The notes beneath the pieces were generated by a model that worked only from the letters and a program-made list of their open reading frames with translations, was not told the DNA's origin and did not search any database. DNA of 64,000 nucleotides from the NCBI GenBank assembly GCA_030411725.1, contig MU839837.1, forward strand, positions 1,054,001-1,118,000, written 5' to 3'. The DNA comes from Echria macrotheca. Taxonomy: Eukaryota; Ascomycota; Sordariomycetes; Sordariales; Schizotheciaceae. Every line of letters begins with the position of its first letter. Position 1 is the first letter of the stretch. This document shows, one piece after another, positions 44,031 through 54,994 of the stretch. A program made the translations under genes and the position numbers.

Positions 44031-45446
44031 CTAGGCTAATGGTGTAGGGTTCTTAAATGGCCGACCTGTCATCTCCCTGTACTCTATGTTCCAGATGGCC
44101 ATGGACAGCGCATTGCAATCAGGCTGAAAGGTTCTGATAGCGTGCTGCCAGAGGTCCAGCAGAAGCTTGCACTTCTTCCGACTCACCGGATCACTCTGGT
44201 TTCGGACCTCTTCGTACGTCTGCTTGATGAGAAACTCGAACCAGAATTGGGCTTCCCAACGGATCTCCGAGTCCAGAGTGGATACGGCCACCACAAACCG
44301 CTCACCCATGATGCTCGCATAGTGCTGCATCTGCATGAACCCCTTAGGGGGCGTGAGCAGGTACTCATACGGCGTCATGGGCAGCGGCGTCGACGACGGG
44401 CTGCGCGGAATCTCCGGAGGACCACCCCAGGGCATTCCAAAGTCAGCACCTAGACCGATCAGAGCCTGGGCAGCCGGCCAGTAGTGGCGTCTGCCGAAGA
44501 CGGCCCAGTACAGCAGGCACGTCTCCCTGGACAAACCGCCGACGTAGCCGGGATCAAAGCCGAACTCGAGCAGCAGATCAAGCGTCTGAGCCAGGCGAGC
44601 CTTGGCCTCGGCCACGTCAACGGTCAGCTGAACACCGGCACTGCCGAGCGAGGCGTAACAGTTGGCCGGGTTACCCAGCGCACGCTGCCGCTCGTCGACG
44701 AGCGCGCCGATGCCGAAGAGCAGACGGCCCAGCAGCCGCGGCGTGGCGACGCAGTGGCCCTGGAAGACGGGCGGCGACTTGGCGCGGAGACGGTCCACGC
44801 GCATCCCGGCGCCGATTAGTATCCTGATCAGCTCGGCGTCCAACTTACCCACGGCCGTGAACAGGGCCGTCTCGCGGCACTCGCTGAAGAGGGTCACCTC
44901 GGCGGTGCCCCCCTTGAGGCAGGTGCAGTGCGGGATCCGCGTGCGGCGCACATCCGGGAGGATGTACGGGTTGTCGGACGTCGGCACGATGCGCGTTGCG
45001 AACATCTCGCGCCGGGTCGAGTGCGCGATCACGGCGCGCAGGGTGTCGGCGTCGCCGGTCTCGGTGGCGAGGATGATCGGCGGGACGTACGTCGACAGGT
45101 TCCAGGCGCGCCGGCCAGACCGCGGGAAGATGTCCCAGGCGACAGAGGTGCCGTCTAGGAATCCGGTGGCGCCGAGGGCGCGGTAGGAAGTCATCAGGCG
45201 GGCGACCATGGGGGCGTCACGCTGGCGGATGGCTTCGTACAGCGACGGGATGCCGCGGCGGTTGAGGTCGTGCTTCCAGACGGGGGCCTGGAGGACCCGG
45301 TACGAGGAGCGGCAGACGCTGGCTAGCTGGGCGACCGGGGTGATGGTCGTGTAGCGGGAGGCGATGATGCGGAGGACCGCGGGGGAGATGGGGAGGGTGG
45401 ACTCACCTGGCTCTCCACCGGGTTGGGGGTTCTGCGGAGTACTCAT
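44031..45446 (-). CDS. F-box-like / ankyrin-repeat protein
   Basis: An intronless frame of 471 residues. An F-box-like N-terminus (LPISPAVLRIIASRY...LASVCRSSYRVLQAPVWKHDL) is followed by degenerate ankyrin units: PSLYEAIRQRDAPMVARLM, ILATETGDADTLRAVIAHS, TALFTAVGKLDAELIRILIGAG, and LLYWAVFGRRHYWPAAQALIGLGAD. In fungi such proteins are usually SCF-type substrate adaptors or of unknown role, and they form large, fast-evolving families. The C-terminal ~130 residues show no motif. A TATATAA box sits 75 bases upstream on the minus strand. The family call is from repeat pattern only; the F-box part is weak. Confidence 0.75.
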   Translation of the reverse strand: MSTPQNPQPGGEPGESTLPISPAVLRIIASRYTTITPVAQLASVCRSSYRVLQAPVWKHDLNRRGIPSLYEAIRQRDAPMVARLMTSYRALGATGFLDGTSVAWDIFPRSGRRAWNLSTYVPPIILATETGDADTLRAVIAHSTRREMFATRIVPTSDNPYILPDVRRTRIPHCTCLKGGTAEVTLFSECRETALFTAVGKLDAELIRILIGAGMRVDRLRAKSPPVFQGHCVATPRLLGRLLFGIGALVDERQRALGNPANCYASLGSAGVQLTVDVAEAKARLAQTLDLLLEFGFDPGYVGGLSRETCLLYWAVFGRRHYWPAAQALIGLGADFGMPWGGPPEIPRSPSSTPLPMTPYEYLLTPPKGFMQMQHYASIMGERFVVAVSTLDSEIRWEAQFWFEFLIKQTYEEVRNQSDPVSRKKCKLLLDLWQHAIRTFQPDCNALSMAIWNIEYREMTGRPFKNPTPLA

Positions 45447-45520
45447 CTTGTTGGTGTTGCTGATGAAGGTGCAGGTTCGGTGAGGGATTAGTCTGGTGAT
45501 TTGGGATGGGGTCTATGGGT

Positions 45521-45527
45521 TTATATA
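45521..45527 (-). promoter_or_regulatory. TATA box of the ankyrin gene
   Basis: Minus-strand TATATAA, 75 bases before the ATG of the F-box-like/ankyrin gene. Confidence 0.5.
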
Positions 45528-45654
45528 GTCTTTGGGGGCCCATCATGATAGTTGGGCTGGTATGGGGGCAGACGTGGTGTTCTCGTGATAGTTGGGTTGG
45601 TATGGGGACAGGAGTAGTGTTCCGGTGGATTGGACATGTTGATTTGTTTGGTTC

Positions 45655-45765
45655 AACTTGAACAGCTTCATCTGACTTGAACAACTTCATCCTACCTACT
45701 TGAACAGCTTCATCCCTTGAACAACTTTAACCCGCCTGAACAGCTTCATCCTGGTTGAACAGAAA
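45655..45765. repeat. imperfect ~20-bp tandem repeat
   Basis: Six copies of a TTGAACARCTTCATC-type core spaced 15-25 bases apart, in the upstream region of the ankyrin gene. Confidence 0.8.
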
Positions 45766-47671
45766 GGTTGCTCAGGAATAGTGTAGTTATTCTTCGTAGA
45801 CTCAGGATCAAGCCGGCTTCCAGGGTGTGTGTACCTTTGGCTTGGTCGATTACGAGGGTTTCCGAGCCTCGAATATGGTCATCTCAAAGCCATATCTTAA
45901 CAAAATAATCACTTAAGAATTGACTGTGTTTGCAGGTGTTTTCTCCTTTCCTTTGCCATCAAGGGAGTCGAACGGAGTCGTCGTAAACAGATTACGCGAT
46001 CAAATTGTCAAGTACCCGGACCTAAAACGAGATAGGAGATATTCGGCTTGCAAGTCACCGTCCGTCTTATCTTCACAGCATCATCGACTTTGAACAATTT
46101 CTCTTTGTCGCTAAAGGGTCGAGTCGACGTCAAAGCTTTCGAGGAAGGGTGATAATCATGGGGTGCTCAACATGGGCGACGCAGGACATGTCCATCCTCA
46201 GATCTAGACTACAGTATTTCAATAATTGAATTGACTGAGAGTCTTTGAGAGAGGAGGATCGTATTTCTTTGCCAGTAGCGAACCCAAGCGGAAGTCTAAC
46301 ACATAGGTAATTAACCACTTGACTTCGTAGTGGAGTCTACAGGACTTGAATGACAACGGACATGTTCAAGTGTTTATCTACGGGTCATCGCACCGGCGCA
46401 CATCACATCTCAACAGTTGGGTTCAATGGAGAACACCTTTCTTTTGTCGCTAATAAGGGCTCGAGTCCACGTCAAAAGCAATGATCCCTTGGCTGGTTTG
46501 TAGGAAGACGCTAGACATGTTCATTCATCTACAAGAAAATCGACAACGCGATCCATTCAAGTACTCTATGTATCTAGATTCTCTTCATCTGGGAGGACCA
46601 AGTCGAACTCAAAGATTCACACTTGGTCGATATGCATACGTATGTAGGCAAGGTCACCGGACATGGAACAACGGGCAAGATAGGCACCCTACAACTCCCC
46701 GATCATTTCATCCCAAGAATTGTTGGACTGACACGAAGAGTTGTACATATCCCTCGTGTCGACAAAGCGTCCACAACGTCAAAGATACATAGCGATTGAT
46801 CAGACCTGCATTCCCCCGGCCTCGAACGACATAGTGACATGTTCATTGACAAAGCGACATGTTCATTGCTTGCATGTTACTGCCTAGCTCATCCGAACAA
46901 TCACAGTGACAGGAATCCACCACTCTTGTCAATACGGAATTCCAACCAACGTCAAAACATCACCACTTGCCCTCAATACAAGGGTCACCAGACGTGAATT
47001 ACACGGGTATGTACAACACATACCTAGGTATGCATGCCTCGTTCGCAGCTCACAGCCCACCTGGTCCCAAACAATCAAAATTGCCATCCACCACTTTCTT
47101 TATCTGACGTCGACCCCATCTTTGTTCCATCGCGGGAAGCCAAGCCGGATCCGTCACGGCGCGGCAGGCCGGGCACCCGACAGGGGGAGTGCGGCCCGGT
47201 TGGTGGATAAACTTGCTTTGGGCCAAAAAACCGTAGGCGCGCCAGCCAGAGGTCGACGCCGAAATGAGAAACAAGTCCGCGGTACCTGCATGCTCGGCTG
47301 GGCCGCAAGCGAAGCTTTGATCGAGATTGCCCGCGTCCCCGGTATTTCAGCCTAGGCGCGGCTCGGATCACGTCTGCCGCTGACAGGTTTCTATAATGCT
47401 TACCTACCTATCTAGAGATGTAACGGAATATTCCACCCGATGGGTTCCCACACCACCCCTTTACGAAGTACGTAGTATTCAATCTAGATTGCACGGACCC
47501 AGCCGGCTTGCACCTTTTGGGGTCCTCGGAGGCAAAACACACACAGAAAAGGACCGAGAGGGAAATAAAAAATGAGAAGCCACGAAATTTCGGATGTATG
47601 GTTTTATACCTTTCCCTCTGTTCGGTTCGGGTAGGTATCCGTCCGATACCGTTGAATGACAGGCAATTACA

Positions 47672-47677
47672 TATAAG
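47672..47677 (+). promoter_or_regulatory. possible TATA box of the GH7 gene
   Basis: TATAAG, about 135 bases upstream of the GH7 start codon. A second AT-rich motif (AAATATAT, 47777-47784) is only 25 bases from the ATG and is less likely. Confidence 0.35.
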
Positions 47678-47808
47678 ACCCGATGGCACACACGTCTAGG
47701 TAGATCATGGAGAGTGTGCTTGGCTAGTCTTGTCACCACTCCCAACAAGCACTCGTTTATCTGTTTTTTTCTTGTAAATATATGCAAGGCAGCCGCCGCC
47801 CGCCCAAC

Positions 47809-49186
47809 ATGGCCTCCTCCCTCGCTTCTTTCCTTCTGCCCCTGCTCCTGACTGTGGCCGCCTCGGCCCAGCAGATCGGCACCACGACGCCAGAACGCCA
47901 CCCGCCCCTGACGACATACAAGTGCTCTGTCGCCGGCGGGTGCCAGGCCCTCAACACGTCCGTCGTCATTGACTCGTCGACGCGCTGGCTGCACTCCATC
48001 TCGACGCCCTCGCAGGGCTGCAACGTGGGCTCAGCCCCGTGCGACACAGCCGAGGCATGCGCTGCAAACTGCGCCCTTGAAGGGGTCGACTAGTAAGTGT
48101 CTTCTCCTCCTGCACATATAACATACATATACATATACATACATATATGTATATCTCTATATATAAATCACTAACACATGACACACACACAGCTCCCTGC
48201 AGGGCATCCAAACAACAGGCGACGCCCTCAAGCTAAACCAATGGCGCCAGGACAACACCACAGGGAAATGGCAGACAGTCTCCCCGCGAACCTACCTCCT
48301 CTCCCCCACAGGCGACACCTACGAGAACATAACCCTCCTCAACGCCGAGCTCACCTTCGACGTCGACCTCTCCAACCTCCCCTGCGGCATGAACGGCGCC
48401 CTGTACCTCTCCGAGATGGAACTCGACGGCGGGATCACCGCCTCCAAGGGCCTCAACAAGGCCGGCGCGCCCTACGGCACCGGCTACTGCGACGCGCAGT
48501 GCCCGTCCCTCCCGTTCATCAACGGCGCCGCCAACACGGCCAAGCTCGGCGCCTGCTGCAACGAGATGGACATCTGGGAGGCCAACGCACTCGCGACGGC
48601 CTACACGCCCCACCCGTGCATGGCCGAGCGCATCCGCACGTGCGACAACGACGTCGACTGCGGCCAGCCCAAGGGGTACTGCGACAAGTGGGGGTGCAGC
48701 TTCAACGCGTACCAGCAGGGGTACCACGACTTCTACGGCCGGGGGAAGCAGGTCGACACGAACAAGAAGTTCACCGTCGTCACGCAGTTCGTGTCCTCCA
48801 ATAATCGGACAGATGGAAAGCTCGTCGACATCCGCCGGCTCTACATCCAGGACGGCAAGGTCATCCAGAACGTCCAGGCCAAGGTTGGCGGCGGGAGCGT
48901 GCTCGCCGACAGCGTGACGGATCCGTACTGCAACGCGACGGCCACGTGGACGCAGGAGCGCGGCGGGATCGCGCATATGGGCGAGGCGCTGGCCCGCGGC
49001 ATGGTCCTCATCTTCTCGCTGTGGGCCGACGACGGCGGATATATGACCTGGCTGGATAGCGGGAACTCGGGCCCGTGCAATGCCACCGAGGGCAACCCGG
49101 CCGAGATTGTCCAGCACACGCCCGACGCGTCTGTCACCTTCTCGAATATCCGCTGGGGCGAGATTGGCAGCACCTTCAAGGCCTAG
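47809..49186 (+). CDS. GH7 endo-1,4-beta-glucanase (Cel7B-type), no CBM
   Basis: Model: exons 47809-48092 and 48193-49186, giving 425 residues. The enzyme cleaves internal beta-1,4 bonds of cellulose with retention of configuration. A signal peptide (about residues 1-20, ending ASA) precedes QQIGTTTPERHP, the usual mature GH7 start. The catalytic block CCNEMDIWEAN gives nucleophile E219, D221 and acid/base E224. SEMELDGG and the short tunnel-loop regions favour endoglucanase over cellobiohydrolase. It ends with FSNIRWGEIGSTF, so there is no linker or cellulose-binding module. The intron contains an AT-dinucleotide microsatellite. A TATAAG element lies about 135 bases upstream. The ATG at 47809 was preferred over one at 47782 because it gives a canonical signal peptide. 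Confidence 0.95.
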
Positions 49187-49579
49187 TATGCCAAGGAGAC
49201 ATATGTTTGCCGAGGCAACGGAGAGGGGGCTGACGGATGTCATGTCAATAAAGGGCTTGGCGATGACGACCCATACAGGTAAAAAAACAAAGAGTCCAGA
49301 CCATATTTTCCGGCGTTTGCCGTTATATTTGCTATCTTGATCCGAATATCCGTGTATCCTAAAGTTGCTCACATCGAGTCGTGAAGATTGATCTTGCAAC
49401 TGATCAACAACCACACCGAACAGTGAGGAGTGATCTCGGGTGCAACCCATCTCCCACTGTCCCGCCTCAACACCACCACACAATACCTTCACACCTGCTA
49501 CCTCACCATAGACGTTTTGTATACCACTGACAGCCTCGCCACACTCACCCATCACCGGGGGCTTCCCGCCCCTTCGTAG
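49187..49579. other. convergent 3' spacer
   Basis: Spacer between the convergent GH7 and ENA ATPase stops. Nothing besides untranslated 3' sequence is visible. Confidence 0.55.
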
Positions 49580-52500
49580 TCAATCGCGTCCGTTGGCGTC
49601 AATGCTGCCCTCCGAGCTGCCGCTGTCGCTGAAATAGCTGCCAAACACACGCTCCTCGACATCCATGTCCTTCCACTGCTTGCCGGTCTTCTTGGTTGCG
49701 ACATGGCGGAAGTACACCCGCTTGGCCCACTTCCACGCCTCGACGCCGGCAAAGAACAGGCCGGCCGCGATAAAGACAATACCCCACTCCCAGCTAATAC
49801 CCGTATGCTTGAAGACCTTGTGATTGATGACGGGGATGTACAGCGTGGGGAAGAGAGTGACGAAACCGCCGACGATGGCCCAGAAGAGGAACTTGTTGCG
49901 CCACACGTCGTGCATCCACTGCGTGAAGTACAGCTTCGAGCCGGGCTGCATGCGGAAGAAGGAGCGACGCACATCCACCAGCTCCCAGGCCAGGAACAGC
50001 GCAAACCACGTCAGACAGGCAAACGTCGTGGCACGCGCCCTGAAGACCGTCTCGCAGCTATCGTTGTACTGCTCATTGCAGCGTTCGCCGAGGTCTCCGC
50101 CGCCCCAGGCATAGACGCGTAGGACGAAACTGGCCAGACAGAGCGCCGTAATCCAGAGGCCGTACACAACCATATCCACGATAAACTCGAGTGTGAAGAT
50201 GCCGGTCTTGATGGACTGCGGCGGCCGGCGCATGATATCCGGGACCGCGCGCTCGAAACCGAGACCCATGTCGGGGAGGCCAGACGTGATCATGATGATC
50301 CAGACGATTTCGACCGGAGCAAGGGGAAAGACGGAAAGACCGGTGACATCCTTGAAGGCGAGACCGATGAGAAGTGTACCCGCCTGGGCAATGTTCTCAG
50401 CCAGGACGTGGAGCACAAACTTTTGGATATTGTCAAAGATGCGGCGGCCTTCCTCGATGGCGGCCACGATGGAAGCAAAGTTGTCATCGGTAAGAACAAT
50501 GTCGGAAGCATCCTTGGCCACATCGGAGCCGGTACCCATGGCAATACCCACGTCGGCACGGCGGAGCGAAGGCGAATCGTTGACACCGTCGCCAGTCTGA
50601 TAGGGTTAGCGGAGAACATATGAAGAACAAGGGAACGCCTACCATGGCACAGAACTTGTGACGTCTGTGGAGCGCCTCGATCATGCGCACCTTGGTGCTA
50701 GGGGCGCAGCGGGCGATGACCAGCGGCAGGACGGGGAGCTGGTCAACTTCATCGTCGCTCAGGGCATCAAACTGGGTAGCCGTCATGACGACAGCACGAG
50801 CAACATCGGCACGCATACGCCGCATGTTCTTGGGCAAGATGCCAACCTCGATAGCAATCGCCTTGGCGGTCTCGGGATGGTCACCAGTGAGCATGTGTAC
50901 CTCGATACCGGCTTCGTGGCACTCGCGGACGGCGGCGGCGGACTCGGGGCGGGGAGGGTCGTAGAGACCAATAAGGCCACGGAAAACCAAGTCGCGCTCG
51001 ACAACGTCGCGGTTGGTATCCTCGCTGACCTCGACGCTAGCATCAATCGTTCGGCTGGCCAGGGCGAGCACGCGGAGGCCGAGCCCTGCAAACACTTCCA
51101 TGTTGCTGATGATCTTGGTGCGGAACTCATCCGTCATCTCAACCTCGGTGCTCTCTCCCGCCGGCGCGTCCGCATCGTAGTACCGCGTGCAAACGCCGAT
51201 GACGCGCTCCACGGCGCCCTTTGTGAAGCCAACGTTCTCGCCGGTCCTGTTGTTTCTCATAATGACGCTCATGCGCTTGACGTCGCTGTCAAAGGGGAAT
51301 TCGGCAACTTCCTTCCACTCAGGGTTTTCACCCGTCGTCATGGGAATCCGGTTCCAGTTGAAGCGGTTCGAGAACACCTGGATGGCAATCTCAGTCGGGT
51401 CACCGCGCGAGTGCCACTCCCCGCCCTTCTCGTAGACGGTGGCCACGTTCGCGAGGGTAGCAACAGCGAGGAACTCCTGCAGACGCGACTTGCTGTTTGC
51501 GAGCAGCTCGGTGGGCTTGACGACAGATCCGTATCCGGACCCGGCCTCGACTTCGGCCTCGGCTTGCTTCTCCGTCGCAGGCTTGAAGCTTATCTGGTTC
51601 GGCATTCGACTGTCAAATCGGATGTCACCCTTGGTAGGATTGAAGGGCTCCGAGTTGAGCTCGACCGTGTACGTGCCGAGGCCGGGAATCCAGGCGCCAC
51701 GAGCAACCATCTTGCCCTGGGTCAGGGTGCCAGTCTTGTCGCTGCAGATATCCGTCACGGCACCCAGCGCCTCGAGACTCTTGAGGTTTCGGACGATAAC
51801 ATTGCGTTGAACCATGCGTTTCGTTCCGGCGGCCATGGTGATGGTCAATACCACCACCAGCGAGGCGGGAATCATGGAAAGACCAGTGGCTACCGCGTAG
51901 ATAATAACCTCCTGCTTCGTATCAAACTTGTTTGCGCCGAGGACAATGATGGCGCAGACAATGGCAATGCCGAACAGAAGCATAGCCAGCTTGCTGAGCT
52001 TGCGTTGAAGAGGGGTGCCGACGTTGACACCGAGGAATCGTCCAATGACATCGCCGAGAGTGAGGGTGTATGCTTCGAGGTACCGGTGAGGACCAGCCTT
52101 CCCGTTCTCCTTCCGCTTCACGGGCCGAACCCGGGAGTCTTTCTTATGCAATGCCGAAGCGATGGCGCCAATCTCAGTGTACGTTCCGGTGGCGAAGACA
52201 ATACCCTTGGCACGACCCTTTGTGCACGTCGAGCTGCTGTAGGCCACATTCAGACGGTCACCAGGTCCAGTTACATCGTCGAAGACACTGTTCTCGGATT
52301 TTCTGACAGGCAGGGATTCGCCGGTGAGCAACGCCTCGTCCGTCTCAAAGTTCTTCGCTTCGATGAGCCTGCAACGGTCAGCCCCGTCAAATACCCTCGC
52401 AGCCGGATACCTACCGGAGATCGGCAGGAACAGTATCGCCCATCTTGACCTCGACCAAGTCACCAGGGACGATCTCGCCCGATGGAACTACCTTGGCCTC

Positions 52501-52989
52501 CCCGTCACGAACCACGCTGGCCGTAGGCGAGCTGAGCGATCGCAGCGAGTCCATAGTCTTTTCTGCAGAGTATTCCTGGAAGAAACCGACGACGACGTTG
52601 AGGAGGATGACAGCGGCGACGACGCCGCCCTCGATGTAGGATCCGATACCGAAACTGACGGCCATGGCAAGAATCAGAACCTATGAGACAGAGTCAGCCC
52701 CCCTCTTCTCTTTCGAGTTCAGCATGCCACTCACCATGGTCATGGCATTGGCAACCTGAGCGATGACAATCTTGATGGGCTGGACGCCCTCTGCCTCGCC
52801 TAGATCATTGCTGCCAAACTCCTCCAGACGGCGCTTCGCCTCTGCCGGCGACAGACCGGCGAGGGTATCTGCATTGAGCTCCTCGGCGACCTTCTGGAAG
52901 GTCAGAGCATGGGCGGGACGGCTCAATGGTTTGTTCGACTGGCCGGACACATGGCTAGCCATCGACTTGTCGGGGCCGCTCTTGGCCAT
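49580..52989 (-). CDS. ENA-type P-type Na+(K+)-ATPase
   Basis: Model: exons 52989-52735, 52680-52415, 52368-50643 and 50596-49580, giving 1087 residues, the usual length for fungal ENA pumps. These plasma-membrane P-type (IID) ATPases export sodium or potassium and give salt and alkaline-pH tolerance. Visible: an N-terminal cation-ATPase domain; actuator TGES at 189-192; phosphorylation site D384 in CSDKTGTLTQG; a KGA nucleotide-binding motif (FTKGAVERV); a MLTGDHPETA motif; the hinge TGDGVNDSPSL at about 750-760; and the IID-typical FPLAPVEIVWIIMITSGLPDMGLG. Introns of 46-54 bp all have CTAAC or CTGAC sites and keep phase. It is convergent with the GH7 gene. Confidence 0.95.
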
Positions 52990-54994
52990 TGTTGCGATCG
53001 TTGGGTTGTTGGAACTTCCAAGAGATGTGTGACCGTTCGGGATGGTAACGGTAGGTAGGCAAGTTCCAAAGATGGCGAAGATCTGGCTAGAGCAGGTGGC
53101 TCAAGCTTGCGTGGATGGCGGGTGGCCATGACGTGATATAGAATTATAGATGGCACTGCTGATGTGGACTGGGCGAAACGTGTGACCGAGAAGCTTTTTG
53201 CCAACGCTGGGCGGTTGCGGAGGTGTCGCACACAACAACCACTCAGGGCGAGGATTCGGCGCACATTCGAGAGTCCTGACCAGCGGTGGAAGGTGCTTCA
53301 TCCTGGATTTGCAGCACTTGGCGGCTGGGCACCTTGGCGGTTCTTACGGTGAACGGGCATTTGGAGCCGGAGTCGTGATTCTCCCAAGGTTCCATCTCGC
53401 CACCCCACCGTGTTTGTTGCCCCCCGCTGGAGTCGTCCAGGATCAGTCTGGAGTCGGGGTGGGTGGACGGAACTCCAGCCAAAGGGTCCGGTTTTGCGGG
53501 ATGGGTATCGGCTCGCAGCTCGACGATGGTTGGTGTTGAGAGGGAGAATTCTTCGCTCGGGACTCGCGCGGGCGGGACGGCAGGTGAGGGGGTACGGCGA
53601 GAATGTCGTCACAGGCCGGCCCGGATGGCACACGGAGGCCCGGGAGGCGTTTCTTAGCACAGTCGGGGCTGCAAAGCCAACTGGACAGCTGCGCAAATTT
53701 TCGGTAGGAGGAAGGCCAAGACGCTGAATGCCAAGTGGTTGCAGACGGAGCGTTTCCCAGGAGCGCTTGGCTCTTGGCGAGGTGGGCTGGCTGGCTGGGC
53801 GATAAGGAAAGACACAAATGACAAAAGCGCGGGGCACTCAGAATTATCAGGAGGAGCTCGCCATCTGGCCGGATTGTGTTTTCACAGTCGCGATCCACTT
53901 CACGGGCTGAGACTTGTGCTGAAGTCAGGTTGTCCTGGAGAGGAAGGAGCGCACGTGGGCTTGCTCGCCGGCTGCATTGGGGGAGCTCGAGGCTCCATCT
54001 GCCATTGGCCGATCAGTGGAGAGACCTAATTCGCTTGTGGCTGTCGTTGTCGGCCATTTCTTTCGGCGATTATTTTCGCAGAGAGATGCGTATTGTCCTC
54101 GTCTCCGACGCGATGGACTCTTCGTGAAACCATCTTTGTTCTGCCAAGTGCCAACCACTGTGCAAAGAAACTTCTGCTCAAATTGGCCAATCAGAGGGCA
54201 AGGATCCCTCGGCTTGGCACTCCCCGCCATCCCACATTTTCCTCTTGCGGCAGATGCGATTTTCACAAAGTCGCATCATTGGATGCTCAACCACATGGCT
54301 TTCCAATCGGCAAAAACGTGCCGGATAGGATCGAAACCTGCAGCTTGCAGTTGAAGCGGTTTGGCTCAGACACTTGTGAGTCAATCGGCCGGACGCTTAC
54401 TCAGTAGCCGGCACATCGTCGTCGTCGATCTCCGATCTTCCTCGAGCGTGGGCGGTTACAACTGCCATGTCGAAATACGGCGGCATCGATAATCCGTGCG
54501 CGCCAAGAGGTTGCAGACAACCACTGGTCTGGCAGTAGCCGCGCGCACGACGTGACACGCGGACATTTGGCCCAGACTCTTGCCGCGGCACGCTTCCTCA
54601 GCATGTTTCACGATGTCCCTCAACCGCCTCGCCATTCCTGTAGGTCCCGGGCTAGGCCAAGTGGACTCGGCAACGCTTGCAGTCTCGTCCTTATCGCACA
54701 CCACATGGACCCTTTCTCGAGTCTGCGACCCAACCACTCGATATTGGTTCCGCCACGGCATCTCTAGACGGAAGGGACAGGGCTCGGATCACCTCGATGT
54801 CAAGACAATGCTTCGCCAAGACTCTCCTTCAGACAACTGCTTGATGTCCAGCTCACTGGCCGTTCATGCCGATCCAGATGTTCGGCACTAATGTCGAGTC
54901 TTCGATGTTCAGTTCAGGAAACACCTAGCTAGAGATGCCTTCTCCAAATGCAATCTTGACCATCAACCCATAGGGGTCGGCATCTATTCATGTT
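52990..54994. other. intergenic
   Basis: About 2 kb upstream of the ENA ATPase and downstream of the Zn2Cys6 gene. Many short overlapping frames, none convincing. A tRNA-like fragment near 54320-54385 was considered and rejected. Confidence 0.5.

Larger units (their letters stand above)
45447..47808. other. long intergenic region with diverged repeats
   Basis: About 2.4 kb without a supportable gene. It holds a tandem TTGAACARCTTCATC array at 45655-45765. Further right, loosely repeated blocks occur (TTTGTCGCTAA..GGG..CGAGTC.ACGTCAAA near 46105 and 46444; GACATGTTCA near 46360, 46515, 46837 and 46858), suggesting an eroded repeat. The right end is the GH7 promoter. Confidence 0.5.

Noticed and set aside
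48233..49555. 440-codon minus-strand open frame over the GH7 gene
   Set aside because: Antisense shadow of the endoglucanase coding exon, low-complexity Val/Gly/Arg peptide.
50658..52448. 596-codon plus-strand open frame opposite the ENA ATPase
   Set aside because: It is the antisense of a clear P-type ATPase exon; its peptide has no motif and its openness follows from the codon bias of the real gene.
54320..54385. tRNA-like fragment on the minus strand (GGTTTCGATCC B-box-like site, short T run after it)
   Set aside because: No A box in register, and neither the T-stem nor the anticodon stem pairs; likely chance similarity or a dead fragment.
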